The notes: generated from the letters alone by a model not told the origin. DNA of 64,000 bases from Enterobacter cloacae complex sp. R_G8 (GCF_024599795.1 NZ_CP102246.1:2542001-2606000); one strand, 5' to 3'. Shown: positions 54,606 through 62,891, counted from the first letter of the stretch. Translations and numbers: made by a program.

Positions 54606-56315
54606 TTACAGTTTTGCTTCTATCACCTCAATCTCTTTACGCCATTGCGCCTGCAGTTGCGGTTTCTGATGTTTTGGCTTACGCGCCAGGTCTTCCGCCA
54701 GCAGCGTTTCCAGCGCGATCAGTCTTTCAAGCAGATCGTCTGAGGCGAACGCCTTAACGTCCGCAACCGCTGGCGTAGCCGACGGGGTCGCCAGGCCTGC
54801 GCTTTCACGCAACCGCTCGAATACCGCTTCGGCGTCATGCCATTCGCTCAGCGTACCGTCCTCAATCAGCCAGAAGCGGTTACAGCTTTGGGCAATCAGC
54901 TGTCGGTCATGGCTTACCAGCAGCACGCCGCCTTCAAACTGTTGCAGGGTAGCGGCCAGCGCCTCCTTGCCTTCCATATCCAGATGGTTGGTTGGCTCAT
55001 CCAGCATCAGCAGACTATAACGGGCAAGCGTCAGGCCGATGAACAGCAGGCGCGAACGCTCCCCGCCGCTGAGGGTGCTGACCTGTTGCCCGTGACGCGC
55101 CCACGGGAACCCGGCGCTGATAAGCGCCATCTTGCGATCCTGTGGCGCTGGCCCAAAAGGCTCCAGCGCGTCGAAGATCGTTGCCTCGTCCGGAAGCTGA
55201 TTCAGCGTCTGGTCGTAATAGCCTGGCGACACGCGGGGATGAAGTTTCAGGCCCGCGTTTGCCTGCTCATGCGCATAATGACGCCAGATAAGCTTCATCA
55301 GCGATGATTTGCCGCAGCCGTTACGCCCGACGATAGCCACCCGATCGCCGCTTTTAAGCCGCGCAATGTCGACGTGAAACAGGTCTGGCAACCCAGGTGC
55401 AGGCGGTACGCCGAGGTTTTCCATCTCCAGCAGTCGGTCAGCCCGCAGGGCATCACCGCGCAGGGTTAACGTCCATGGACTGCCTGCTGTCAGCTCTGTC
55501 TGGCTCTCCTTTAGCCGCTCGACCTGTTTTTCCATCTGTTTGGCTTTGCGCGACAGATCTTCGTTATCGTAGACCTTGCCCCAGGTGGCCAGCCGTCTGG
55601 CGCTGGCAGTTACGCGGTCGATCTCCTTTTGCTCCGCTTTATGTCGCAGCGTATCGCTTTCGTCTTTCGCTCTCAGCGCCTCACGTGCGGCGGTGCAGGG
55701 AAGGGCGAAGTAGTGCAACATTTTATCGCGCAGGATCCAGCTACCGTTGGTGACGGCATCCAGCAACTGCCTGTCGTGCGAGACCAGTACAAAGCTGCCG
55801 GACCAGTTTTGTAAAAACTGCTCCAGCCAGAGCATGGTAGGCAAATCGAGGTGGTTGCTCGGCTCGTCCAGTAGTAACAGATCCGGATCGCCGATCAACG
55901 CCCGCGCGAGCAGGAGACGCGTGTGTTGCCCGCCGCTCAGCGTCGCCGACGTTAAGGCCATGTCCTGCGGCGTAAAGCCCATACCCGCCAGCAGCGTTTC
56001 TGCTTTCCAGCGCAGGCTCTCGCGCTCAGTCGTGGGCAGTTGCGCCAGCACGGCATCCAGCATGGTCAGGGGATAAATGGCTTCTGGCAGATGTTGCTCA
56101 ACGCGCGCCATCAGACAGTGTCCGGCTAGCGCGACCGTTCCGGCAGCCGGGGAATCTGTGCCGTCCAGCACCTTCAGCAGCGTACTTTTGCCGCAGCCGT
56201 TGTCGCCCAGCAGGCCAATGCGGTCGCCTTTTTTCAGCGTAAAGGAGAGGGAGTCGAAGAGCGTGCCAAACGCCGTATCAACACGTAAAGATTGTGCAGT
56301 GAGTAAAGTGCTCAT
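54606..56315 (-). CDS. ABC-F family ATPase (ribosome-associated type)
   Basis: 569 residues with two ABC domains and no membrane segment, the ABC-F layout. Domain 1: GLLGDNGCGKSTLLK, LSGGQHTRLLLARAL, LLLLDEPSNHLDL. Domain 2: AIVGRNGCGKSSLMK, LSGGERSRLLFIGL, LLMLDEPTNHLDM. The EPxNHLD form is the ABC-F mark. The linker between them is charged and helical (NEDLSRKAKQMEKQVERLKESQTEL), as in factors that reach into the ribosome, and a helical tail follows. It is not one of the four standard E. coli proteins by position. Members act in translation quality control or antibiotic protection. A leader ORF and structured RNA precede it, as with some inducible resistance ABC-F genes. Confidence 0.85.
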   Translation of the reverse strand: MSTLLTAQSLRVDTAFGTLFDSLSFTLKKGDRIGLLGDNGCGKSTLLKVLDGTDSPAAGTVALAGHCLMARVEQHLPEAIYPLTMLDAVLAQLPTTERESLRWKAETLLAGMGFTPQDMALTSATLSGGQHTRLLLARALIGDPDLLLLDEPSNHLDLPTMLWLEQFLQNWSGSFVLVSHDRQLLDAVTNGSWILRDKMLHYFALPCTAAREALRAKDESDTLRHKAEQKEIDRVTASARRLATWGKVYDNEDLSRKAKQMEKQVERLKESQTELTAGSPWTLTLRGDALRADRLLEMENLGVPPAPGLPDLFHVDIARLKSGDRVAIVGRNGCGKSSLMKLIWRHYAHEQANAGLKLHPRVSPGYYDQTLNQLPDEATIFDALEPFGPAPQDRKMALISAGFPWARHGQQVSTLSGGERSRLLFIGLTLARYSLLMLDEPTNHLDMEGKEALAATLQQFEGGVLLVSHDRQLIAQSCNRFWLIEDGTLSEWHDAEAVFERLRESAGLATPSATPAVADVKAFASDDLLERLIALETLLAEDLARKPKHQKPQLQAQWRKEIEVIEAKL

Positions 56316-56329
56316 TGTTGCTTACCCAA

Positions 56330-56377
56330 GAGTTACAGGCATGTTTATGCCTCGTCAAACATCGCTGACGATAACTC
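56330..56377 (-). promoter_or_regulatory. Compact three-way-junction RNA just upstream of the ABC-F start
   Basis: On the minus strand: outer stem GAGTTA/TAACTC (56377-56372 with 56335-56330), hairpin TGACG-type CGTCA/TGACG (56370-56366 with 56357-56353) and hairpin AGGCAT-AAAC-ATGCCT (56352-56337). Almost no unpaired junction bases. It ends 15 bases before the ABC-F ATG, so its folding could limit ribosome access. Confidence 0.6.
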
Positions 56378-56418
56378 AGTAAGCCCGAGAGAAGGGATTT
56401 CAGGGGTTGGTGTCTTCG

Positions 56419-56461
56419 CTCAAGCAGAAGTTATCGCAGCACGATACCGATAACGCTTGAG
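56419..56461 (-). promoter_or_regulatory. Hairpin over the end of the leader ORF (switch with downstream RNA)
   Basis: CTCAAGCGTTATCG (56461-56448, minus strand) pairs with CGATAAC-TTCT-GCTTGAG (56436-56419), 14 pairs plus a four-base bulge. CGATAAC can instead pair with the GTTATCG at 56375-56369 inside the three-way junction, making the two structures mutually exclusive. Confidence 0.65.
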
Positions 56462-56514
56462 CTGGTGCGATCACCAAATGTATGTGAAACATTGAAAATT
56501 TCACAGTACAGCAT
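56431..56514 (-). CDS. Leader peptide ORF upstream of ABC-F gene
   Basis: A 27-codon ORF starting MLYCEIFNVSHTF and ending SSVIGIVLR, with an excellent site (GGAGG, six-base spacing). It is in the 331 bases between maeA and the ABC-F gene. Its last ten codons lie inside a strong hairpin, so a translating or stalled ribosome would decide how the downstream RNA folds. This is the plan of leader-peptide control known for inducible antibiotic-resistance genes, including some ABC-F genes. It is too short for homology to prove coding; evidence is the ribosome site and its placement. Confidence 0.62.
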   Translation of the reverse strand: MLYCEIFNVSHTFGDRTSSSVIGIVLR

Positions 56515-56604
56515 AATTGGCCTCCTTATATATTCAGTGGGTTAATGGATGAAAGGAGTGTAGCGGGGGAAAGGCGGTTTGGCTAGTGGGGGGGACGAAT
56601 GTAA

Positions 56605-56629
56605 TTCCCTCTCCCGGTGGGAGAGGGAA
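56605..56629. terminator. Terminator of maeA
   Basis: TTCCCTCTCCC-GGT-GGGAGAGGGAA, perfect 11-base stem, 17 bases after the maeA stop; resembles the hairpin at 20626. Confidence 0.82.
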
Positions 56630-56645
56630 CGGTCGGAACACAGTG

Positions 56646-58343
56646 TTAGATCGAGGTACGACGGTAGCTGCGGTATTCCGGCATCCAGAAGTTGTCGTCG
56701 ATGGCCTGCTGCAGCGCGTCGGCAGAGGTTTTCACCGCCACACCCTGCTGCTGCGCCATTTTCCCGACCGCGAACGCGATAGCACGCGACACCTTGTGAA
56801 TGTCTTTCAGCTCTGGCAGCACCAGTCCTTCGCCATCGTTCACCAGCGGCGAGTGGCCCGCCAGAGTTTCGCTTGCCGACATCAGCATTTCATCGGTAAT
56901 GCGCGACGCGCCGGAGGCGATCACACCCAGACCAATACCCGGGAAGATATAGGAGTTGTTGCACTGGGCAATAGGATAGGTTTTATCTTTCCACACCACC
57001 GGATCGAACGGGCTGCCGGTTGCGACCAGCGCGTTCCCTTCGGTCCAGGCAATGATGTCCTGCGGCGTTGCTTCTACCCGCGAGGTCGGGTTGGAGAGCG
57101 GCATCACGATAGGGCGTTCGCAGTGCTTGTGCATCTCACGAATGATCTCTTCGGTGAACAGCCCCGTCTGACCGGAGACGCCAATCAGGATATCCGGTTT
57201 CACGTTGCGCACCACGTCCAGCAGAGAGAGCACTTCGTTGTCGGTGTCCCAGTTCTTCAGGTTCTCACGTTTTTGCACCAGTTTGGTCTGGAACGGCAGC
57301 AGGTTTGGCATGCCGTCGGTCAGCAGGCCGAAACGGTCGACCATGAACACGCGGGAGCGCGCCAGCTCTTCGCTTAGCCCTTCACGCTGCGTCTGGGCGA
57401 TAATCTGCTCGGCGATACCACAGCCCGCAGAGCCTGCGCCGAGGAAGACGATTTTCTGGTAGCTCAGCTGGCTGCCTGCCGCACGGCTGGCGGCGATCAA
57501 CGTGCCGACGGTGACCGCGGCGGTACCCTGAATGTCGTCGTTAAAGGAGCAGATCTCATCGCGATAGCGGTTCAGCAACGGCATCGCGTTTTTCTGCGCG
57601 AAGTCTTCAAACTGCAGCAGCACGTCCGGCCAGCGGTGCTTGACCGCCTGGATGAAATCATCGACAAACTGATAATACTCGTCGTCGGTAATACGCGGAT
57701 GACGCCAGCCCATATACAGCGGATCGTTAAGCAACTGCTGGTTGTTGGTGCCCACATCCAGCACCACCGGCAGGGTATACGCCGGGCTGATGCCGCCGCA
57801 GGCGGTATACAGAGAGAGCTTACCGATTGGGATCCCCATGCCGCCAATGCCCTGGTCACCAAGGCCCAGAATACGCTCGCCGTCAGTCACCACGATCACT
57901 TTGATATTGTGGTTCGGCACGTTCTGCAGAATATCGTCCATGTTGTGACGGTTCTGATAAGAGATAAAGACGCCACGGGAGCGACGGTAGATCTCTGAGA
58001 AGCGTTCACAGGCGGCACCCACCGTTGGGGTGTAGATCACCGGCATCATCTCTTCGAGATGGTTTTGTACCAGCCGATAGAAGAGGGTTTCGTTGGTGTC
58101 CTGAATGTTACGCAGGTAGATGTGTTTGTCGATTTCGGTTTTGAAACCCTGATACTGGATCCACGCGCGCTCTGCCTGTTCTTCAATGGTTTCCACCACT
58201 TCTGGCAGTAAACCCAGCAGGTTAAAGCTGCTGCGCTCTTCCATGCTGAAGGCGCTGCCTTTGTTGAGCAGGGGGAATTCGAGTAATACCGGGCCGGCAT
58301 AAGGGATATATAGGGAACGATGTTTTTTCAGTTTGTTGTCCAT
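56646..58343 (-). CDS. maeA: NAD-dependent malic enzyme MaeA (SfcA)
   Basis: 565 residues from the ATG at 58343, the same length as E. coli and Salmonella MaeA; a GTG three codons earlier is less likely. It has all malic-enzyme signatures: [92 protein letters not shown] and the NAD fold [17 protein letters not shown]. It decarboxylates malate to pyruvate with NAD+. In the conserved adhP-maeA-sra-bdm order, this is the syntenic copy; the other malic enzyme at 13879 is the extra one. An ABC-F gene has been inserted between adhP and maeA. Confidence 0.96.
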   Translation of the reverse strand: MDNKLKKHRSLYIPYAGPVLLEFPLLNKGSAFSMEERSSFNLLGLLPEVVETIEEQAERAWIQYQGFKTEIDKHIYLRNIQDTNETLFYRLVQNHLEEMMPVIYTPTVGAACERFSEIYRRSRGVFISYQNRHNMDDILQNVPNHNIKVIVVTDGERILGLGDQGIGGMGIPIGKLSLYTACGGISPAYTLPVVLDVGTNNQQLLNDPLYMGWRHPRITDDEYYQFVDDFIQAVKHRWPDVLLQFEDFAQKNAMPLLNRYRDEICSFNDDIQGTAAVTVGTLIAASRAAGSQLSYQKIVFLGAGSAGCGIAEQIIAQTQREGLSEELARSRVFMVDRFGLLTDGMPNLLPFQTKLVQKRENLKNWDTDNEVLSLLDVVRNVKPDILIGVSGQTGLFTEEIIREMHKHCERPIVMPLSNPTSRVEATPQDIIAWTEGNALVATGSPFDPVVWKDKTYPIAQCNNSYIFPGIGLGVIASGASRITDEMLMSASETLAGHSPLVNDGEGLVLPELKDIHKVSRAIAFAVGKMAQQQGVAVKTSADALQQAIDDNFWMPEYRSYRRTSI

Positions 58344-58470
58344 GTCACTCACTCTTTTTTTGAAGATCCGTCCCTGACACTGCTGTTTGTCATCTTTCTG
58401 GCCTGTGCGATGGGGTGCGGTCAGGCGGTATTATAAAGGAGCTAAATATTAATTACCGCAACACATAAAC

Positions 58471-58500
58471 AAAAACACCATCGGTTTTGCCGATGGTGTT
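58471..58500 (-). terminator. Terminator of sra
   Basis: AACACCATCGG-CAAAA-CCGATGGTGTT followed by TTTG on the minus strand, 20 bases after the sra stop. Confidence 0.9.
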
Positions 58501-58520
58501 GAGGGATCTCTCTCCGGGAC

Positions 58521-58658
58521 TTACTTGCCCGCGTGGCGTTTTCTGCCGGTGGCGTGAGTGACCTGTGTTTCACTGTCGCCTTCAATCACCACTTTACGTT
58601 GGTTAGAAAGCTTGTAGTTCAGTCCCAGTATATGGCGTGCCTGACGGTTCGATTTCAT
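58521..58658 (-). CDS. sra: Stationary-phase-induced ribosome-associated protein Sra (S22)
   Basis: A 45-residue, very basic protein beginning [22 protein letters not shown] and ending GRKRHAGK, closely matching E. coli Sra/RpsV. It binds the 30S subunit in stationary phase. TGAGGAG lies before the ATG at 58658. It sits in the conserved maeA-sra-bdm order. Too short for most gene finders. Confidence 0.95.
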   Translation of the reverse strand: MKSNRQARHILGLNYKLSNQRKVVIEGDSETQVTHATGRKRHAGK

Positions 58659-58753
58659 GTTAACTCCTCAATCCTGTTGATAGTTTTAAGGACCAGTTCG
58701 CTTACGCAAACGAAATGTAACCCCTTAGGTTGCAGATCCAGCTTAGCAGGTTT

Positions 58754-58969
58754 TTACAAAGGTGCGTTTTGCCCGCTGACGACGTAGTTAATGGTCTGCT
58801 GGTAGATGTCACTGAGGATGTCATTGTCTGTGGATTCCACCCACCTGGTCAGTTCCATCAAAATGTCATCTTCAGTCACAGCACCATGCTCGGCGTGAAG
58901 ACCCTGTGCAATCGCGTTAACGAGTTCAGGTTGTGCTGCTGCAGTATTGGCCGGGTAATAAGTAAACAT
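58754..58969 (-). CDS. bdm: Biofilm-dependent modulation protein Bdm
   Basis: 71 residues from the ATG at 58969 (MFTYYPANTAAAQ), with GGAGGCAGC upstream; the rest (VTEDDILMELTRWVE, then NDILSDIYQQTINYVVSGQ) matches E. coli Bdm in length and sequence. Bdm influences motility and biofilm and is an RNase III and RcsB target. A RcsB-box-like palindrome lies about 90 bases upstream. The longer open frame upstream has no ribosome site. Confidence 0.95.
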   Translation of the reverse strand: MFTYYPANTAAAQPELVNAIAQGLHAEHGAVTEDDILMELTRWVESTDNDILSDIYQQTINYVVSGQNAPL

Positions 58970-59056
58970 GCTGCCTCCGTGTCGTTGTCTGTTTAATGGT
59001 ACGGCTCGCAAAAAATTTAATTCACAAACAGAATGGCAAATATTTTGGCCGCTGTG

Positions 59057-59074
59057 TCTAAGATTCATCTTAGA
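59057..59074. promoter_or_regulatory. RcsB-box-like palindrome upstream of bdm
   Basis: TCTAAGATTCATCTTAGA is a perfect seven-base dyad with the TAAGAT..ATCTTA form of RcsB sites (as at osmC and bdm promoters of E. coli). About 90-105 bases before the bdm ATG. Confidence 0.65.
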
Positions 59075-59159
59075 AATAAAAATGACATAAGTGCATGCTT
59101 TTATGCGCTTTTAGAATGGGGGGATATATTGAGGGTTTACCGCGAGGTTATTTTGCAGG

Positions 59160-59192
59160 TGCTCCTGCTATCACCGAAATATAGCAGGAGCA
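59160..59192. terminator. Hairpin after the MBL gene
   Basis: TGCTCCTGCTAT/ATAGCAGGAGCA, a perfect 12-base stem with a nine-base loop, ten bases after the MBL stop on the minus strand. Confidence 0.78.
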
Positions 59193-59201
59193 GATTTTAC
59201 A

Positions 59202-60053
59202 TTACCACTTCATTTCGCCGGTATTCACTTTGGCGCTTAATTCCAGTGAGCTCTCTTCAGCCAGACCCGGATACTGTTTTTTCATGGCGCTGATCACGCC
59301 TGTCGATGTTTTATGTTCTGACAACGCCTGTTCGAAGCGCTGGAGATAATCACGGGTAAAGGCGATAGCACCGGTACCCGCCGGCGGTGTTCCCAGATAG
59401 TGACCCGGGATCACGCGTTCAGGCTTATGTGCCGCCATGCTTTCCAGCGTCTGTTGCCACTGCTTGCGGCTGGCTGGTGTCTGGGTGTCTGCCGTCCAGA
59501 CGTGAATACCCCAGGCGACGCCGGTTCCACCGAGGATAGTTTTCGCCGACGGGATCCAGACATAGGCGGCGTAGCTTTCTGGCTGCTCGATATCAATCTT
59601 CTCGCCGTCCACCATAAAGGTCGTGGATGCCAGCACCTGCGGGACAACAAGCTCGGTTGGCGCACCGTCTTTCATCTGCGGGCCCCAGAAGGCAAGCTTG
59701 GCGTCTTTGGTGGCCTTGATATGATCAACCACCTGCTGTGTGGCCACCACTTTGGCATTCGGAAAGGCTTTCACCAGCGGTTGCAGACCAAAATAGAAAT
59801 CCGGATCGCCAGAGGTAATGACGATTTTGTTCAGGGTTTTCCCGCTTTTGCGAATTTTGTCGACCAGCGCTTCGCCATCTTTGACGCTGAACTGGGCGTC
59901 AAACAGCACGGCCTCTTTTGGACCAGAGACCAGCGTGGAGGAGACCGCAAACATCCCTTTGTCCTGCGGGTTATAGGTATCAATGGTTAATGGCGCAGCA
60001 AACACCGCGGGCGTGATAAGCGTGGAAAGCAGTGCAAGGTGAGTGAATTTCAT
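59202..60053 (-). CDS. Exported metallo-beta-lactamase-fold protein lacking the usual metal ligands
   Basis: 283 residues with a signal peptide (ends PAVFA around residue 19). The fold is MBL (IVITSGDPDFYFGLQPLVKAFPNAKVVAT, then ERVIPGHYLG), but the HxHxDH zinc motif reads S81-G-D83-P-D85-F86, so all three histidines are replaced. The bridging Asp position (ILGGTGVAWG) is also changed. Only His218 in the IPGH segment remains. NCBI-type annotation of such proteins is Vmh-family MBL hydrolase, as I recall. It may be a non-catalytic or differently metallated hydrolase. The gene is divergent from a LysR regulator with a perfect dyad between them. Confidence 0.8.
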   Translation of the reverse strand: MKFTHLALLSTLITPAVFAAPLTIDTYNPQDKGMFAVSSTLVSGPKEAVLFDAQFSVKDGEALVDKIRKSGKTLNKIVITSGDPDFYFGLQPLVKAFPNAKVVATQQVVDHIKATKDAKLAFWGPQMKDGAPTELVVPQVLASTTFMVDGEKIDIEQPESYAAYVWIPSAKTILGGTGVAWGIHVWTADTQTPASRKQWQQTLESMAAHKPERVIPGHYLGTPPAGTGAIAFTRDYLQRFEQALSEHKTSTGVISAMKKQYPGLAEESSLELSAKVNTGEMKW

Positions 60054-60116
60054 TCTGATGTCTCTGTTATTCAGGAAAGTCTTTATTGTACGGATATTCG
60101 CATTTGCCAGAATTCC

Positions 60117-60140
60117 TGAAACAAGACATGCTTTGTTTCA
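60117..60140. promoter_or_regulatory. LysR operator candidate between MBL and LysR genes
   Basis: TGAAACAA-N8-TTGTTTCA, perfect eight-base arms, in the 111-base divergent gap; LysR regulators usually bind such interrupted dyads. Confidence 0.65.
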
Positions 60141-60164
60141 TAAATCGAGCAAATGGGGTGTTAT

Positions 60165-61061
60165 ATGGATCGCGTTATTGCCGCTCAGGTCTATAACCGG
60201 ATATGCGAGCTGGGAAGCCTGAGTGCAGCGGCCCGGGCGTTGGGGATCTCCCGTCCGATGGTGAGCCGCTATCTTGAGCAAATGGAGAAGTGGGCCGGTA
60301 CGCGGCTGGTAAACCGCTCGACGCGCAAGCTGACGCTGACGGCGGCCGGAGAGAAAGTGCTGCAAAAAACGCGAACGCTGTCGCAACTGTCACAGGAAAT
60401 TGAAGGCCAGTCGGAGAAAGATCTCCCTTCAGGCACGCTACGGGTGGCCTGCGCCCATTTTACCGCCATGCATCTGATTGCCCCGGTGCTGCCCGGTTTG
60501 CTTTCGCGCTACCCGCAGTTGCGCATTGAGCTGGATGTGAACAACCACCCGGTGAGTCTGGTCGGGGAACGCATTGATGTGGCGATCCGCATTACGGATA
60601 ACCCCGAGCCCGGGATGATTGCCCGCAGGCTCGGGGAGTGCCGTTCCGTGCTGTGCGCGTCGCCGCAGTATCTTGCCACTCACGGCACGCCAGGACAGGT
60701 GGAGGAGTTAGCGCAGCACAACTGTCTGCATTACAGCTTTTTCGCGGGTCAGTCGTGGCACTTCCTGACGCCGGAAGGGGAAAACGTCAGTGTCGCCGTG
60801 AGCGGCAATCTTAGCGCCAGCATCTCGTCATTGTTGATGGAGGCGGCGGTGAAGCATTGCGGTATTGCGATGCTGCCGGAGCAGGAAGCACATGCCGCCA
60901 TTGAACAGGGCACGCTGGTCCCGGTGCTGAGCAGCCTGACGCCCAGAACGTTAGCCATTCATGGCATCTATCAGTCCCGGGAATATCAGCCGGCAGCACT
61001 GCGTGTGTTTCTTGACCACATTGCGCGTCATCTGTCGAACGAGGCGCAGCAGGGCGGATAG
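60165..61061 (+). CDS. LysR-family transcriptional regulator
   Basis: 298 residues from the ATG at 60165. The N-terminal winged helix (AQVYNRICELGSLSAAARALGISRPMVSRYLEQMEKWAGTRLVNRSTRKLTLTAAGE) is followed by an inducer domain (GTLRVACAHFTAMHLIAPVLPGLLSRYPQLRIELDVNN, then ERIDVAIRI). The branch resembles PecT/DsdC-neighbour type LysRs of unknown ligand. Divergent from the MBL gene and directly abutting the convergent glycosidase-like gene, it probably controls the MBL gene through the dyad at 60117. Confidence 0.88.
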   Translation: MDRVIAAQVYNRICELGSLSAAARALGISRPMVSRYLEQMEKWAGTRLVNRSTRKLTLTAAGEKVLQKTRTLSQLSQEIEGQSEKDLPSGTLRVACAHFTAMHLIAPVLPGLLSRYPQLRIELDVNNHPVSLVGERIDVAIRITDNPEPGMIARRLGECRSVLCASPQYLATHGTPGQVEELAQHNCLHYSFFAGQSWHFLTPEGENVSVAVSGNLSASISSLLMEAAVKHCGIAMLPEQEAHAAIEQGTLVPVLSSLTPRTLAIHGIYQSREYQPAALRVFLDHIARHLSNEAQQGG

Positions 61062-62018
61062 TTATTTTGCCTTCAGCCACGGGGAGGCCGTGCTCCAGAA
61101 GATGATATCCGCGCCGAGATAACGCTCCGCAAACTGAACAAACTCATCTTTGGTGAACGGTTTTCCTGTCTCCGGGTTACGATAAGTCAGGGTCGGTTCC
61201 TGAACGGCCATGGCAACGAGCGAGAGCTTGTCTTTGTACTGATTGAAGAACGGGTAGGCATTCTTCATATGCGCCTTACGGTTGGGAACAATATCCGGAC
61301 CGCCAAGCCCAATGTTATTGGCACTGGCGAACGCAAACAGACGTCCCATGTAATCATGGCCATTATTCCACTCGCACGGCCAGAAATTCACATACTGTAC
61401 GACATAGGAGTGCCTGAATGCTTTTCGCGCATAGGCCAGGTTTTCCATTTCGCCGGCAAAATAGGTATCACATGAAAACCCCTTTGGTGGTTTTTTCTCG
61501 TCAGGATCAATCGCCGTTTCGGGCAGGTTCACGCCATACACCCGGCCGTCAAACTGTTTAGCAATAGCAGTCAATAGTGCCTGATATCGCTGGCGCACGG
61601 CGGGATCCCACTGCCGAGCCACCCAGCCCGACCCGACCGGTTTGCCTTCACCCGGGTTATCAAACTGCGGTGCAATGCCGCCGCCGTATTGCTTATCCTT
61701 CATCAGATAGTCAGGAACATAGCGGGCGTCTTTGTCGAAAAAGCGATCCTGAATTTGAATAAAAAGTTTTTTATCGGCGGCCTTAAGGCGCGCCAGATCC
61801 TGTTCTATCTGCGAGAAGTCATAGCTGTCTTTCGCTGGCTCCAGCGCTCGCCAGTTGTATACGATCTGCACGCCGCCGATGTCGCTTCGCGCGATAAGAG
61901 GGAATGCCGCATCGAGATCGCCAGAACTGGTATAGATAAAGTTTTCCGGGTTTTTTGCCAGCAGAGACAGCGACATAGCAAGGGTTGTTACCGCGACGGC
62001 GATCCTGATTCTTCTCAT
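61062..62018 (-). CDS. Exported TIM-barrel, glycoside-hydrolase-like protein (unknown substrate)
   Basis: 318 residues from the ATG at 62018 (AAGGA seven bases upstream). The first 23 residues are a signal-like hydrophobic segment (RRIRIAVAVTTLAMSLSLLA). The body has repeated beta-alpha features: GGVQIVYNWRALEPAKDSYDFSQIEQDL, KLFIQIQDRFF, VYGVNLPETAID, YVVQYVNFWPCEW, IGLGGPDIV and LSLVAMAVQEPTL. Glutamates at the ends of putative strands 4 (NLPET) and 7 (VQEPT) are placed like the acid/base and nucleophile of clan GH-A enzymes. I do not recognise a named family. It is convergent with the LysR gene and divergent from osmC. Confidence 0.7.
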   Translation of the reverse strand: MRRIRIAVAVTTLAMSLSLLAKNPENFIYTSSGDLDAAFPLIARSDIGGVQIVYNWRALEPAKDSYDFSQIEQDLARLKAADKKLFIQIQDRFFDKDARYVPDYLMKDKQYGGGIAPQFDNPGEGKPVGSGWVARQWDPAVRQRYQALLTAIAKQFDGRVYGVNLPETAIDPDEKKPPKGFSCDTYFAGEMENLAYARKAFRHSYVVQYVNFWPCEWNNGHDYMGRLFAFASANNIGLGGPDIVPNRKAHMKNAYPFFNQYKDKLSLVAMAVQEPTLTYRNPETGKPFTKDEFVQFAERYLGADIIFWSTASPWLKAK

Positions 62019-62095
62019 AAGTTTATCCTTTTTAGTCGTAGAGCAGGTGCAGGTTACGGAATTGTCTGTGTTCCAGGGTATGCCAGAGGCATAGT

Positions 62096-62102
62096 CTATA
62101 CT
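62096..62102 (+). promoter_or_regulatory. Sigma-S-type -10 element of osmC
   Basis: CTATACT with a following TACC, 32 bases before the osmC ATG, fits the sigma-S-favoured extended -10 (C immediately upstream of TATACT). osmC in E. coli uses such promoters. Confidence 0.55.
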
Positions 62103-62133
62103 TACCCCTTTGTAAGCCAAAAGGAGAGCAAGA

Positions 62134-62562
62134 ATGACGATTCATAAGCACGGTTCGGCACACTGGTCTGGTGACATCAAGAAGGGAAAAGGGACGGTTT
62201 CAACGGAAAGTGGCGTCCTGAATCAACAACCTTACGGCTTTAACACCCGCTTCGAAGGCGCTAAAGGCACTAACCCGGAAGAGTTGATTGGCGCAGCACA
62301 CGCCGCCTGTTTCTCAATGGCGCTGTCGCTGATGATTGGTGAAGCAGGCTACACAGCCGATTCCATCGATACCACGGCGGATGTCTCGCTGGATAAAACC
62401 GATGGCGGCTTCGCAATCAGCAAAATTGCGCTAAACAGCAAGGTCACCGTACCGGGTATCGACCCGCAGAAATTCGATGGCATCATCCAGAAAGCGAAAG
62501 CGGGATGCCCGGTGTCGCAGGTACTGAAAGCTGAAATCACGCTGGACTATAAACTTAACTGA
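62134..62562 (+). CDS. osmC: Peroxiredoxin OsmC
   Basis: A 142-residue organic hydroperoxide reductase. Catalytic cysteines Cys59 (AAHAACFSMAL) and Cys125 (KAGCPVSQVL) are present. Start HKHGSAHWSGDIKKGKGTVSTESGVL matches E. coli OsmC, which is induced by osmotic stress, stationary phase and Rcs. AGGAGAGCAAG precedes the ATG. It sits next to ddpF as in E. coli apart from the intervening LPMO gene. Confidence 0.96.
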   Translation: MTIHKHGSAHWSGDIKKGKGTVSTESGVLNQQPYGFNTRFEGAKGTNPEELIGAAHAACFSMALSLMIGEAGYTADSIDTTADVSLDKTDGGFAISKIALNSKVTVPGIDPQKFDGIIQKAKAGCPVSQVLKAEITLDYKLN

Positions 62563-62567
62563 GCATG

Positions 62568-62595
62568 AGCCGGGCGAAGGCCCGGCTGTTCCTTT
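62568..62595 (+). terminator. Terminator of osmC
   Basis: AGCCGGGC-GAAG-GCCCGGCT followed by GTTCCTTT, six bases after the osmC stop. Confidence 0.85.
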
Positions 62596-62891
62596 AATAC
62601 CCATAAGTCATTAACCGTATTTCATTAGCATCGGGCATTTCGGTAGAATTCATCTATTTAAAATTGTCTCATTGCGTGATTATCACTTTATTATATTTAT
62701 TAATTTCGACAGAAATATACTCCACCTGCAAAGTTAGCCTCTATATAATATATTGTGCATTCACCTACCAATAATGGCTGAATGAAATGTCGAACACGTG
62801 CCCAGGCATTTTATTGCGCTTGTATTTTAATTCCATTGTCTATACTGACATTGCTGTTGTTAATAGATTAATGAACTCCACGGTGAATGTT
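62596..62891. other. AT-rich upstream region of the LPMO-like gene
   Basis: No gene supported. TATAAT at 62744-62749 is a candidate -10 without a clear -35. The high AT content contrasts with the backbone and suggests that this gene and its promoter were acquired together. Confidence 0.45.
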
